A DNA stretch of 64,000 nucleotides from Bermanella sp040371755 (GCF_040371755.1 NZ_BAABWE010000011.1:1-64000); one strand, 5' to 3'. Positions 7,389 through 15,682 are shown, counted from the first letter of the stretch. The notes: a model not told the origin generated them from the sequence alone. Made by a program: numbers and translations.

Positions 7389-10034
7389 TTAGCGTTGAAT
7401 TATAATATCTTCAACATATATAAGTGACTGATCTGCACTTGCTGAAATAATTATGTCTTTATTCCATTGAATATTAAGTGCATCTTGTACATCTTTTGGA
7501 ATGACCAACCGATATTCACCGGGGTTAACACCAGTAAACACATAAACTCCATCAAACTCTGAGTATATTTCGTTATGTACTTCACCATCGTCACCTACCA
7601 AATGCAGCAAAACTCCTGCCGCAGGTTGAAGGGACTTATTTCGTTGCCAGTGTAACTGCCCTTCCACTTCAAGTGTTTGATACACAGGGTAACTCACATC
7701 TGCATTTCCACCAGCATGGCTATAAACATAGATATCAGGATTTTGAGCACGCCAATATGGGTCAGGCAAAGTTGACCCTATTACTGAAATTTTATTTATG
7801 CTGCGTGTGGACAACCTTGGCAATATCACTTCACCTTGATCATTTGTTTGTAAGTCCTTCCAAGCATTATTACCTTTAAATGTCACACCTTCTAATGATG
7901 GTTCACCTTCATCGTATACACTATTCATGTTTTCATCTAAAAAAGCATGCAAGTGTGCTCGACCATTATCTACCTGATTTTCATTGCTCCAGTGCAGTGG
8001 AGCCGCTGACAAACTGAAATTAAAACTAACCGATGCAGTATAATCACCACTTTCATACCATTGACCTGTAAGGTTAATTTTAAATGAAGATAATAATTGA
8101 GAGTAAGTAAGTCCCAATTGAGTCGATTTAGTATCACTTGGATTATGAACGGCATCCATTGTCATAATAATTCTCGGATTAATCACCGTACGTACATTTA
8201 TATTAACGTTTTCGATACTAGAGGTTGGATTAATCTTATAATCACCTTGCAAGCGAAACTTATATTTACTGCCACTTCTAGATGTGTACTTAATATAACC
8301 AAAAAATGCATCATCTGTAGAACTAGATATTCGATAATTATTCTGGTTAGTTAACAAGCCCGAAGCCATTTGAAAACTCATCCTATTTTCAACATCTATA
8401 TTTTCGCTACTATTATTAATATTTTCATGGAGTATTTTCATTCCATGTTGAATATTATTCTGCCATATTTGAAAGTTCCCAACACTCGAAACCTTATATT
8501 GTGTAAATTGCGAATGACTATTTCGGTCACTAATTAAATTATCAAAATGTTTAATATTTAAAGTAGTAGGGTAATTAAAGAGTTTTCCTTGGAAACCAAG
8601 ATTATATCCACGGCCATCTTGATCATCTTGAGCCATTTCTGCTGATACATTCATCATAGGTAAGGCGGTCAATACAGTTAACGTTGAATAGGCTTCCGGA
8701 TGATCAGGCTGATCATTTTCAAAGTTATGTTTAAAATAACTAATGCCTAAGCTTAATCGCTCGAATAACCCATACCTTACAGATAAACTATTATTTACAT
8801 ACGGATTTGACAAAGTTGGAGGGTCTGAAAATCCTAATAGATTATTGCTTTGATCATAAAAACTAGCTGACCATGTAAGTGTTTTATGCTTTAACATACT
8901 ACTGCCAACATTGATGGATTCACGGCGTATTTCTATTTCACCTAATGGTCCATAAAGTTTGATATCGAATATATTTTCACCGTAGCCAACATCTACTTGT
9001 TCAAATCGATAGCGTCCATCTTGACCCACTTTTAAGAAATCAACCTGAATATTATTTCGATAAAGCTCCACTTCCCAATTTGGTGGTGCATATCCTTCAA
9101 TTATTCGAGAGCTAAATCCTGATGTTTGATTATCTGTATTTGCACTAAGCCTAATTCCCGCCCCTCCCACTCCATTACTAATTAAGTCATTTGAAACACC
9201 ATAAACATCACCAATTGATACATCATTCATACCTAAAATAAATACTTCATTTTGAGTAGCAGGCTTTTTATGGAACGTTAACGTAGCAGATTGAGTTGAA
9301 TCTTCTATTTGAGAGGTTGTCAGTCTTGTTTCAAACCCCAAAAAATCAAAGGCGCTATATAAACGATAGTCATACCGTTTGTTAACATCATTTTCTTGAT
9401 AGCCAAATCCTGCATCTATGACAGGGGTTCCTAACCAATCATATTGATTAGGTATAATGGCTGCTGGATCAATATCTTGACTTCTTTTTTTACTGGAGGG
9501 TTGTTTACGATTTTTTTCTCTTTTTAATTGACCAATTAAAGGCAGAGTCTCATTAGAGGCAACTTTTAATGTTAAATCTTGAAATGATAAACTGGCATTA
9601 ATTGAAAACCATTTATTAATACATGAAATGGGTGCGTATAAGTCAAATCCATCATTTTGTATAGAGCATGAATCATCGATTTCATACTTTTTTCCTGCGA
9701 TATAAAGAGTATCAATTTCTAACGAAAACGTGTTTTCTTGTTTAATAAACCATCCCTGAGCCTGCTCTGTTTCAGGATTCACATTAATTGCAAACCTGAG
9801 AGCATCAAATAATGGCTGTAAGGGAATTAATGTAACTCCTTCATAACTATAAATAAATAATTCAGTGGATAAGGTGAGTGTTTCAACTTCAACTTTGACA
9901 ATAAGCAAATAATCTTCATTGATGATATTTTGATTGGTGTCTTGCGCAACTGAATTAAACGTAAAGACAACAGAAAATATAACCAATAACATACATTTAT
10001 TGATTTTATTTAAACTGTAAGTAAACACCCACAT
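7389..10034 (-). CDS. Non-canonical outer-membrane usher for DUF4402 fimbriae
   Basis: This 881-residue protein has an N-terminal hydrophobic segment ending near ...FNSVAQ. A soluble N-terminal domain (about 35-165) contains a two-Cys SCSIQNDGFDLYAPISC motif. A long alternating beta region (about 200-690) typical of the usher barrel and plug follows; it includes G-Y-A-P-P-N-W-E-V-E-L-Y-R-N-N and G-E-N-I-F-D-I-K-L-Y-G-P-L-G-E. Two small C-terminal SdrD/carboxypeptidase-regulatory-like domains (FLDENMNSVYDEGEPSLEGV and GVLLHLVGDDGEV...NPGEYRLVIP) close the protein. Ushers secrete and assemble chaperone-bound subunits. It is the last gene of a chaperone-usher operon with 19 bases to the chaperone. 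It lacks an obvious PapC-like sequence, so it belongs to an alternative usher group. Confidence 0.75.
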   Translation of the reverse strand: MWVFTYSLNKINKCMLLVIFSVVFTFNSVAQDTNQNIINEDYLLIVKVEVETLTLSTELFIYSYEGVTLIPLQPLFDALRFAINVNPETEQAQGWFIKQENTFSLEIDTLYIAGKKYEIDDSCSIQNDGFDLYAPISCINKWFSINASLSFQDLTLKVASNETLPLIGQLKREKNRKQPSSKKRSQDIDPAAIIPNQYDWLGTPVIDAGFGYQENDVNKRYDYRLYSAFDFLGFETRLTTSQIEDSTQSATLTFHKKPATQNEVFILGMNDVSIGDVYGVSNDLISNGVGGAGIRLSANTDNQTSGFSSRIIEGYAPPNWEVELYRNNIQVDFLKVGQDGRYRFEQVDVGYGENIFDIKLYGPLGEIEIRRESINVGSSMLKHKTLTWSASFYDQSNNLLGFSDPPTLSNPYVNNSLSVRYGLFERLSLGISYFKHNFENDQPDHPEAYSTLTVLTALPMMNVSAEMAQDDQDGRGYNLGFQGKLFNYPTTLNIKHFDNLISDRNSHSQFTQYKVSSVGNFQIWQNNIQHGMKILHENINNSSENIDVENRMSFQMASGLLTNQNNYRISSSTDDAFFGYIKYTSRSGSKYKFRLQGDYKINPTSSIENVNINVRTVINPRIIMTMDAVHNPSDTKSTQLGLTYSQLLSSFKINLTGQWYESGDYTASVSFNFSLSAAPLHWSNENQVDNGRAHLHAFLDENMNSVYDEGEPSLEGVTFKGNNAWKDLQTNDQGEVILPRLSTRSINKISVIGSTLPDPYWRAQNPDIYVYSHAGGNADVSYPVYQTLEVEGQLHWQRNKSLQPAAGVLLHLVGDDGEVHNEIYSEFDGVYVFTGVNPGEYRLVIPKDVQDALNIQWNKDIIISASADQSLIYVEDIIIQR

Positions 10035-10053
10035 TTATATTTTAACCACAATA

Positions 10054-10845
10054 TTATTTTAATAATAATTGTGCTTCTTCTTGCCCGCCATATGTCGGGT
10101 TTTCCTTGAAATTAATAGTAATAGGGGATGATGAAATAGCATCATTTAATATAACAGGCATATGTATTTCACGATACTCCGTAGGAGTGTAGACAGCCAT
10201 ACCATTCAAATATGCAATTCTATTTCCGTTTTGCGTAATAACGATATCCCCATAAATAGAACGAGAACCGCTTCTATTTAGCCTAAAGCTTAAAACGTCC
10301 TCTTTGTCATTTTTCCAAAGTGATGCATTCGATAAAGTCACTTTAGCCGACAAATCTCCGTGACGAATAATAATTGGTATGGTTATTTCAACTGTGGCAT
10401 GAAATGAAACACCGCTTTTTTTCTCCGTCGCTTTTTCAATTTGAGGAATGGATGTAAATAGCAGATGGGAACGATACTCACCTTCGGGTAAATCCCGTTT
10501 TTTTCTCAAGGCTAGTCGAATTGTTTGCGGCTCTTGATTTAAATCTTTGCTGATGGACACTCTTCTGGGGGAGTATCGAATCATACCGTCAGCAAATAAT
10601 TCATTTTCTAAGCCTTGCCCTTTCTCAATAATTTCAAATTTTCCATCAGTACCCATTCTCTGATTTCTTAAGCTAACGCGATACTCTCCGTCATTGTCAC
10701 CTCGATTTTTTAAAAATACATCCACACTCCTCTGATTCCCCTCGAAAACCACTCGTGTGGGTAATATCTGTAAAACAGACTGGCCATATACCATAAAGCT
10801 ATAAAAAAAGGTAAGAAATATAAGAAACTGTTTAAGAGTGCGCAT
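10054..10845 (-). CDS. PapD-like periplasmic pilus chaperone
   Basis: The start is the ATG complement of 10843-10845 (263 residues); an upstream TTG at 10857 is less likely. A signal peptide ends at ...FMVYGQ. The protein then shows the immunoglobulin-like first domain of fimbrial chaperones (VLQILPTRVVFEGNQRS, then VDVFLKNRGDNDGEYRVSL). The central I-R-Y-S-P-R-R-V-S-I and I-R-L-A-L-R-K-K segments correspond to the G1/F1 strands with basic residues used to anchor subunit C-termini. The chaperone would hold DUF4402 subunits in the periplasm and pass them to the usher. It lies between the minor subunit (43-base gap) and the usher (19-base gap). Confidence 0.8.
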   Translation of the reverse strand: MRTLKQFLIFLTFFYSFMVYGQSVLQILPTRVVFEGNQRSVDVFLKNRGDNDGEYRVSLRNQRMGTDGKFEIIEKGQGLENELFADGMIRYSPRRVSISKDLNQEPQTIRLALRKKRDLPEGEYRSHLLFTSIPQIEKATEKKSGVSFHATVEITIPIIIRHGDLSAKVTLSNASLWKNDKEDVLSFRLNRSGSRSIYGDIVITQNGNRIAYLNGMAVYTPTEYREIHMPVILNDAISSSPITINFKENPTYGGQEEAQLLLK

Positions 10846-10887
10846 GATTAAACTCAAATTAAGGTATTTAACTTTAAGTTTAGCGCC

Positions 10888-11352
10888 TTATTGATAATTT
10901 ACCGTCACCACATAAGGGACAGCGTAAGTACCCTCTGTTGGGCTACTGATATTTAACGTACCGACTACCTGAAAACTAGCTGAACCACCTACTAGGTTCT
11001 TCGTTTCGTCTCCAACCAATTTAGGTACAAACGTCAACCCTGGAATACTGTGATTGACGCCAACAAATACATCCACCGAACTTCCAGCATCACCGTTAAT
11101 ATTAAATTGTGCAGGCACCTGTGTCCCTGAACAGGTTTGCCCACCTGATGCGATCAATTCCCCGTCATCTTGCATGTGGCAACTACCACTTAAATTAACA
11201 ATATTACCGAAATTCAATGCACTGGACTCACTAACCTCTAGTGGACTTTGTAGATTGACCTGCGCACTGGCTACTAAGGTTTGTCCCCATAGGGCTTCAG
11301 GCACTAATAACAAAATAATGAATCCAGAATACACAGCCTTACTTTTTAGCAT
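10888..11352 (-). CDS. DUF4402 minor subunit, first gene of the usher operon
   Basis: This 154-residue protein has signal peptide MLKSKAVYSGFIILLLVPEALWG. The mature part has the same DUF4402 landmarks as the major pilin (LNFGNIVN, a Cys in GSCHMQ, SGGQTCSGTQVPAQF, C-terminal Y-V-V-T-V-N-Y-Q), but only about a third of the residues appear shared with it. Being the promoter-proximal gene of the chaperone-usher operon, it is a candidate tip adhesin or initiating subunit. I see no two-domain adhesin, so binding to a receptor is unproven. No -24/-12 element is visible upstream, unlike the major pilins. Confidence 0.8.
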   Translation of the reverse strand: MLKSKAVYSGFIILLLVPEALWGQTLVASAQVNLQSPLEVSESSALNFGNIVNLSGSCHMQDDGELIASGGQTCSGTQVPAQFNINGDAGSSVDVFVGVNHSIPGLTFVPKLVGDETKNLVGGSASFQVVGTLNISSPTEGTYAVPYVVTVNYQ

Positions 11353-11454
11353 ATAAAGAGACGCTCGAATGGCTAGGTTTGACTACTTTATTTTAGACTC
11401 AGTTAATCCAATTAACCACTGTCTTTAACAACTCTTAACAAGGCAAAACATTTG

Positions 11455-11487
11455 TTGCAAGTTGCAATATGGCTTTGCAAATGGCAA
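11455..11487. promoter_or_regulatory. Pair of TTGCAA-type sites between usher operon and activator gene
   Basis: TTGCAA-G-TTGCAA lies at 11455-11467 and a degenerate TTGCAA-A-TGGCAA at 11475-11487. They sit between the divergent minor-subunit operon (start 11352) and the sigma-54 activator (start 11529). They match the elements upstream of the pilin promoters and suggest autoregulation or coordinated control. Confidence 0.6.
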
Positions 11488-11528
11488 TAAATAACTAAAC
11501 TAATATTGAGTCTATCGCGAGATGCCCC

Positions 11529-12920
11529 ATGCTAACGTCCAAACAACTGCGCCGCCTCATTATTTTTGAGGTAGATCCAAATAGAATTGAGTCATGGCAT
11601 AGCAAGCTGAGTAATCTTGATTTTGAAATCCATATTTGCCATTCAACTAGCCAAGTAATGTCTGTTTTACCTACTGATGAAAGCGCCATTGTCGTTTGTG
11701 AAATGCGTACCAATGACCAAGAAACACCTAATTTCATTCAGCATATAAAAACACAAAAAGCCCACCATGAGGTTCTAGTCCTCGCATCGCAGAAAGTCTC
11801 TGTCATTGTTAGCCTTGCCGTTAGCTGTGGTGCAGATAATGTTCTATTCAAACCCTGTAATAAAAAACGATTACAAGAATCCATAATTGATGCCAGTTTA
11901 CAGTGCGTACGCCACGAAACTCGTATGATGTATGAACGCCATGTTTTTAAGGAAGGATTTTTAAACTACGTGGGCACCTCTGCCCCTATGATTCAACTTT
12001 ACCGAAACATTCAAAACGCTGCAATTAGTAATGCTAATGTATTTATCACCGGAGAAAGTGGCACGGGCAAGGACTTATGCGCTCGTGCTATTCATTCCGT
12101 TAGTGAGCGAAAAGAGAAAGAAATGGTTTCAATAAATTGTGGCGCTATTTCTCATTCTTTAATGGAGTCAGCCATATTTGGTCACGTAAAAGGTGCTTTT
12201 ACAGGGGCGGATAGTGCTCGTGAAGGGGCGGCTCAAAAAGCCAGTAACGGGGTATTATTTTTAGACGAAATTGGCGAAATGGATTATGAATTACAAAGTA
12301 AATTTTTGCGCCTAGTTCAGCAAGGTGTTCTCAGTCGTGTTGGCTCTGATGACGAAATATTAGTTGATGTCCGTTTTATAAGTGCAACCAATAAAATACC
12401 GGATATAATGATCGAAAATAATGAATTCAGAGAGGATCTATTTTATCGCCTTAACACCATTCAAATAGATATCCCGCCTCTTAGAAAACGAGGAAGTGAT
12501 GCCTTATTAATTGCCGAAAAGTGTCTATTTGACTTCAGCCAACAAGAGAATAAAAGGTTTATAGGTTTCAGTGATGAAGTTATTGAAATAATTAACGATT
12601 ACACATGGCCCGGTAACGTTCGAGAATTACGTAATGTAATACATAATATTGCTATTAATTATGACGGCCAATGGGTGAAACCCTCTATGATTCCATTAGA
12701 TATTCATACAGCTTTACTTAATGGAGAAAAGAAAAAAGACATTACCGACGATAAGGTAGAAATCAAGCCAAATACATTTAATCCAAAAGAAATCGTACCA
12801 TTAAAAGAATTAGAAGACCTAGCAATCAAACATGCCATAGAAATATGTGAAGGCAATATTAATAAGGCGGCTCAATTTTTAGGGGTAGCGCCTTCTACAA
12901 TCTATAGAAGAATGAGCTAA
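11529..12920 (+). CDS. Sigma-54-dependent activator (NtrC type) of the fimbrial island
   Basis: 463 residues in three parts. Residues 1-125 are receiver-like; the usual phosphoacceptor Asp of the strand-3 end is Glu58 (IVVCEM), with Lys108 (LFKP) kept. Residues 148-385 are the AAA+ sigma-54 interaction module: Walker A GESGTGKD (175-182), GAFTGAD (222-228) that contacts sigma-54, Walker B LFLDE (243-247), and PGNVRELRN (361-369). The last 40 residues form a Fis-type helix-turn-helix (NINKAAQFLGVAPSTIYRRM). It is the only bacterial enhancer-binding protein here and lies amid four sigma-54 promoters, so it is the likely activator. Glu at the phospho-site could mimic phosphorylation. It is followed directly by a minor-subunit gene. 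Confidence 0.9.
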   Translation: MLTSKQLRRLIIFEVDPNRIESWHSKLSNLDFEIHICHSTSQVMSVLPTDESAIVVCEMRTNDQETPNFIQHIKTQKAHHEVLVLASQKVSVIVSLAVSCGADNVLFKPCNKKRLQESIIDASLQCVRHETRMMYERHVFKEGFLNYVGTSAPMIQLYRNIQNAAISNANVFITGESGTGKDLCARAIHSVSERKEKEMVSINCGAISHSLMESAIFGHVKGAFTGADSAREGAAQKASNGVLFLDEIGEMDYELQSKFLRLVQQGVLSRVGSDDEILVDVRFISATNKIPDIMIENNEFREDLFYRLNTIQIDIPPLRKRGSDALLIAEKCLFDFSQQENKRFIGFSDEVIEIINDYTWPGNVRELRNVIHNIAINYDGQWVKPSMIPLDIHTALLNGEKKKDITDDKVEIKPNTFNPKEIVPLKELEDLAIKHAIEICEGNINKAAQFLGVAPSTIYRRMS

Positions 12921-13364
12921 ATGATTGCTTTACCTAACATTATTAAAAATAGCGTAATGGCAATCTGTTTTTTATTTCCACTTTTTAATTATGCCGCACC
13001 AAAATTAAAAACCATTACCATATCGGAAGTTACAGCTATTGATTTTGGTACAATTTCTTCTGAAAACGGAATTTGTACAATGCAAAGCGGTGGTAATTTA
13101 TTAGGGAGCTCAGGGCAAACATGCTCGGGCATTCAAACTCCTGGTGAGTTTGATATTCGCGCCACAAATGGAGAGTTCATGAACCTCAGCGTACAAGGTG
13201 GAAGTACACAAGGTCTTACATTTCGTCCTCAAATTGACGGCCCTAGTTTAATCACATTAAGCGGCGGGGCTAATACAGTAGTTATTATTGGTGAGCTTGA
13301 ACTATTAAATGTTAATCAAGGAAGCTTTAATATTCCTTATACTTTTTCGGCTAATTATGAATAA
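12921..13364 (+). CDS. DUF4402 minor subunit cotranscribed with the activator
   Basis: The ATG follows the activator's TAA with no gap, so the two are translationally coupled. The 147-residue product has a signal peptide ending ...LFNYAA, then a shortened N-terminal strand, IDFGTIS, a Cys in GICTMQ, GQTCSGIQTPGEF and the C-terminal Y-T-F-S-A-N-Y-E. It is closer to the major pilin than the other minor subunit in the central motif. Opposite orientation from all other structural genes and linkage to the regulator suggest a low-abundance subunit or a sensor of assembly; this is inference only. Confidence 0.8.
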   Translation: MIALPNIIKNSVMAICFLFPLFNYAAPKLKTITISEVTAIDFGTISSENGICTMQSGGNLLGSSGQTCSGIQTPGEFDIRATNGEFMNLSVQGGSTQGLTFRPQIDGPSLITLSGGANTVVIIGELELLNVNQGSFNIPYTFSANYE

Positions 13365-13388
13365 TTTGTTTAACCCTAAAAAATAAAA

Positions 13389-13416
13389 GCCAGAGCACTC
13401 ATATTGAGTCTCTGGC
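13389..13416. terminator. Terminator shared by minor subunit and pilin C
   Basis: GCCAGAG-C-ACTC / GAGT-CTCTGGC form a hairpin with an ATATT loop, a derivative of the stem found after copies A, B and D. It lies between two convergent DUF4402 genes. The following 75 bases again carry TATTTTATTTTTATTTTT loops inside short stems (CCCA/TGGG, TGCC/GGCA). Confidence 0.75.
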
Positions 13417-13499
13417 TATCCCATATTTTATTTTTATTTTTGTGGGTTAATGTTTTACCGTGCCTTTTATTTTTGTTTTATGGCATTAGCATGTTTAAA

Positions 13500-13955
13500 T
13501 TACTGATAGTTAGCTGTAAAAGTGTAACTAATGGTTTTAACACCAGCTGTCGCACTTGAAAGCACTAGGTTACCAATCATATCCACTGTGGCGGTTCCGC
13601 CAGTTAGAGTTGCCGTCGCTGCGCCATCAATGACTGGGTTAAACGTTACGCCATCTACCGCAGCACCCGCAGCCACTGATAAGTCTAATACTTGGCCATC
13701 TGTACCGGTGATAGTGAACAAACCCGGAGTTTGTGTGCCTGAACACGACTGACCTGCTGAGCCTGTTAATGCACCACCTGATGCCATAGTACATGTACCA
13801 TCTTCAATACCGATTGTTCCGAAATCAATTTGTGTGGTTTCTGCTAAAGATAGTGCCGCTAAAACATTAACGTTTGCAGTAGCGGCTAAGTCATCAGCCA
13901 TTGCAGCAGTTGATAGTAAAGAGGCCGTTGCGAAAGTAAGAAGTAGCTTTTTCAT
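13500..13955 (-). CDS. DUF4402 major pilin-like subunit, copy C
   Basis: The start ATG is the complement of 13953-13955, with AAAGG upstream; the 151-residue product has signal peptide and mature sequence identical to copy A. At the DNA level it differs from copy A by scattered silent changes only, while its promoter and UAS have the same geometry. It ends convergently with the minor-subunit gene at 12921-13364, sharing the hairpin at 13389-13416. Function is inferred as for copy A: the main fibre subunit secreted through the usher. Confidence 0.85.
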   Translation of the reverse strand: MKKLLLTFATASLLSTAAMADDLAATANVNVLAALSLAETTQIDFGTIGIEDGTCTMASGGALTGSAGQSCSGTQTPGLFTITGTDGQVLDLSVAAGAAVDGVTFNPVIDGAATATLTGGTATVDMIGNLVLSSATAGVKTISYTFTANYQ

Positions 13956-14020
13956 GTTTGTCACCTTTTAAGTAATTTTTTAATTGTTGTTTTAAGTTTT
14001 TTTGAATCGTACTTAGGTAT

Positions 14021-14036
14021 TGCAGGTGGTGTGCCA
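14021..14036 (-). promoter_or_regulatory. Sigma-54 (-24/-12) promoter of pilin C
   Basis: The minus strand reads TGGCACACCACCTGCA, identical to the pilin A promoter and at the same distance from the ATG. Confidence 0.85.
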
Positions 14037-14333
14037 CTTTTTGTTTTATTATTTTAATAAATTCCTAAATTTTATAAATTATTTTGCATGTAACTTAATG
14101 TAGTTTTATGTTTCTGAATTCAAGTATTTTTCTATTTAGGTTTATTTAAAATTGTCTTTTAAAATCAATGGTTAGTGTCGCTAATCGCATTTTTTAAATA
14201 AGTGTCAATATCAATTTATTCATAAACAGCTATATTAGTTACAAAAGTATTTCGGACATTTTTTATTCAATACAACACGTAAGGCTTAAAGCGACTAATT
14301 TATGTGTGTATTTTGGCAATTTTCAATTGCGTT

Positions 14334-14358
14334 TTGAAAATTGCAACGCGTTTTGCAA
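14334..14358. promoter_or_regulatory. TTGCAA-type upstream activating sequence for pilin C
   Basis: TTGCAA occurs at 14341-14346 and 14353-14358, with TTGAAAA adjoining on the left. It is 305 bp upstream of the -24 element, exactly as for pilin A. Confidence 0.6.
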
Positions 14359-14654
14359 TCAATCTAGCTAGCTATTAGCCGATACTCTTCCTCGGTACAT
14401 ATTTAAATATCCACACATGGTTTTTTTATCCTAGGTACTACTTTCGTTATCAGAAGTGAAAGAAGCTCTCTGTTACGGTCTCGTAATAACGCACAGCATC
14501 AAATATGGGTGTACTAGTAACTGACTCAGACTAAACGCGGATAATTCCGTATTTCCAAGCATATAAAAAACACAGAGTAATGTACTCGTATTGGATAAAG
14601 AATAAATAACAAGAGAGTTAAGTTTGAAAAAACAGACTGGGTAAAAGCAAAAAA

Positions 14655-14673
14655 GCCAGAGCAAAGCTCTGGC
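14655..14673 (-). terminator. Terminator of major pilin copy D
   Basis: A GCCAGAGC-AAA-GCTCTGGC stem followed on the minus strand by a T-run, as after copy B. Between it and the pilin stop lie the CTTGG/CCAAG and GCGGCC repeats with TATTATTTTTATTTT loops. Confidence 0.85.
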
Positions 14674-14755
14674 ATCTTGGTTTATTATTTTTATTATCCA
14701 AGTTTATGCGGCCTATTATTTTTATTTTGCGGCCTAAATTTTATAGTGTGATCAA

Positions 14756-15211
14756 TTACTGGTAATTAGCAGTAAATGTATAGCTAATGGTTTTAACACC
14801 GGCTGTTGCACTTGAAAGTACAAGGTTACCAATCATATCTACTGTGGCGGTTCCGCCTGTTAGAGTTGCCGTCGCTGCTCCATCAATGACTGGGTTAAAC
14901 GTTACGCCATCTACCGCAGCGCCCGCAGCCACTGATAAATCCAATACTTGGCCATCTGTACCGGTGATAGTGAACAAACCCGGTGTTTGAGTACCTGAAC
15001 ACGACTGACCTGCTGAGCCTGTTAATGCACCGCCTGATGCCATGGTACATGTACCATCTTCAATACCGATTGTACCAAAATCAATTTGTGTGGTTTCTGC
15101 TAAAGATAGTGCAGCTAAAACATTAACGTTTGCAGTAGCGGCTAAATCGTCAGCCATTGCAGCAGTTGATAGTAAAGAGGCCGTTGCGAAAGTAAGAAGT
15201 AGCTTTTTCAT
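14756..15211 (-). CDS. DUF4402 major pilin-like subunit, copy D
   Basis: The start ATG is the complement of 15209-15211 (151 residues). The mature protein equals copies A-C. Its DNA is a mosaic: most of the mature region and the promoter carry copy-B-type silent variants, but the signal-peptide codons carry the A/C type. This points to gene conversion. It has its own sigma-54 promoter (15276-15291), a double UAS (15564-15595) and a terminator. Confidence 0.85.
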   Translation of the reverse strand: MKKLLLTFATASLLSTAAMADDLAATANVNVLAALSLAETTQIDFGTIGIEDGTCTMASGGALTGSAGQSCSGTQTPGLFTITGTDGQVLDLSVAAGAAVDGVTFNPVIDGAATATLTGGTATVDMIGNLVLSSATAGVKTISYTFTANYQ

Positions 15212-15275
15212 GTTAGTCACCTTTTAAGTAATTTTTTAATTGTTGTTTTACGTTTTTTTGAATGTACTTGGGTAT

Positions 15276-15291
15276 TGCAGCGGCTGTGCCA
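15276..15291 (-). promoter_or_regulatory. Sigma-54 (-24/-12) promoter of pilin D
   Basis: The minus strand reads TGGCACAGCCGCTGCA, identical to the pilin B promoter. Confidence 0.85.
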
Positions 15292-15563
15292 AAAAATATT
15301 TTTAGCGTCTACCAACACCTGAAAATTAAAAAATAAAACCTTATAGTATCGGCGAATATCTTGATCACTAGGCTGCGTCAAATAAATGGTCAAAATATGC
15401 CATTTAAAAACACAAACTTAGGAGGACTTTTGTTAAGTATGACTGAAGCGTCAATATAAAATCGGGGAATGCTTAACTGAAAAAATATTAAAAAATGAAG
15501 CGTTTAAATTGATTGGAAAAGTGAAATGCAAATAAAATAGGAGAATTGGAGTGCTTAACCTAA

Positions 15564-15595
15564 TTGCAATTTGCAAATAGCAGTGCAAATTGCAA
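15564..15595. promoter_or_regulatory. Double TTGCAA-N-TTGCAA upstream activating sequence for pilin D
   Basis: TTGCAA-T-TTGCAA lies at 15564-15576 and GTGCAA-A-TTGCAA at 15583-15595, starting 273 bp upstream of the -24 element. The DNA between 15293 and 15563 is unrelated to that upstream of pilin B, so the site is conserved without flanking homology. Confidence 0.65.
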
Positions 15596-15682
15596 TTTAG
15601 ACACTTCCACACGGACAGATGGATTGCACATCACTAACCCATCTTTTAGATCATCGCTCTAATAGTTATTAAAATGAAACGG

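Larger units (their letters stand above)
13493..15292. repeat. 1.8-kb direct repeat, right copy (pilins C and D)
   Basis: Direct-orientation partner of 5290-7085. Homology breaks at the same landmarks: just 3' of the first pilin stop and just upstream of the second pilin's -24 element. Recombination between the two copies would delete or duplicate the 8.2-kb block containing usher, chaperone, activator and minor subunits. Confidence 0.9.

Noticed and set aside
11353..11454. Sigma-54 promoter for the usher operon
   Set aside because: No TGGCAC-N5-TTGCA element with the GG/GC 10-base spacing is present before 11352; control is left open.
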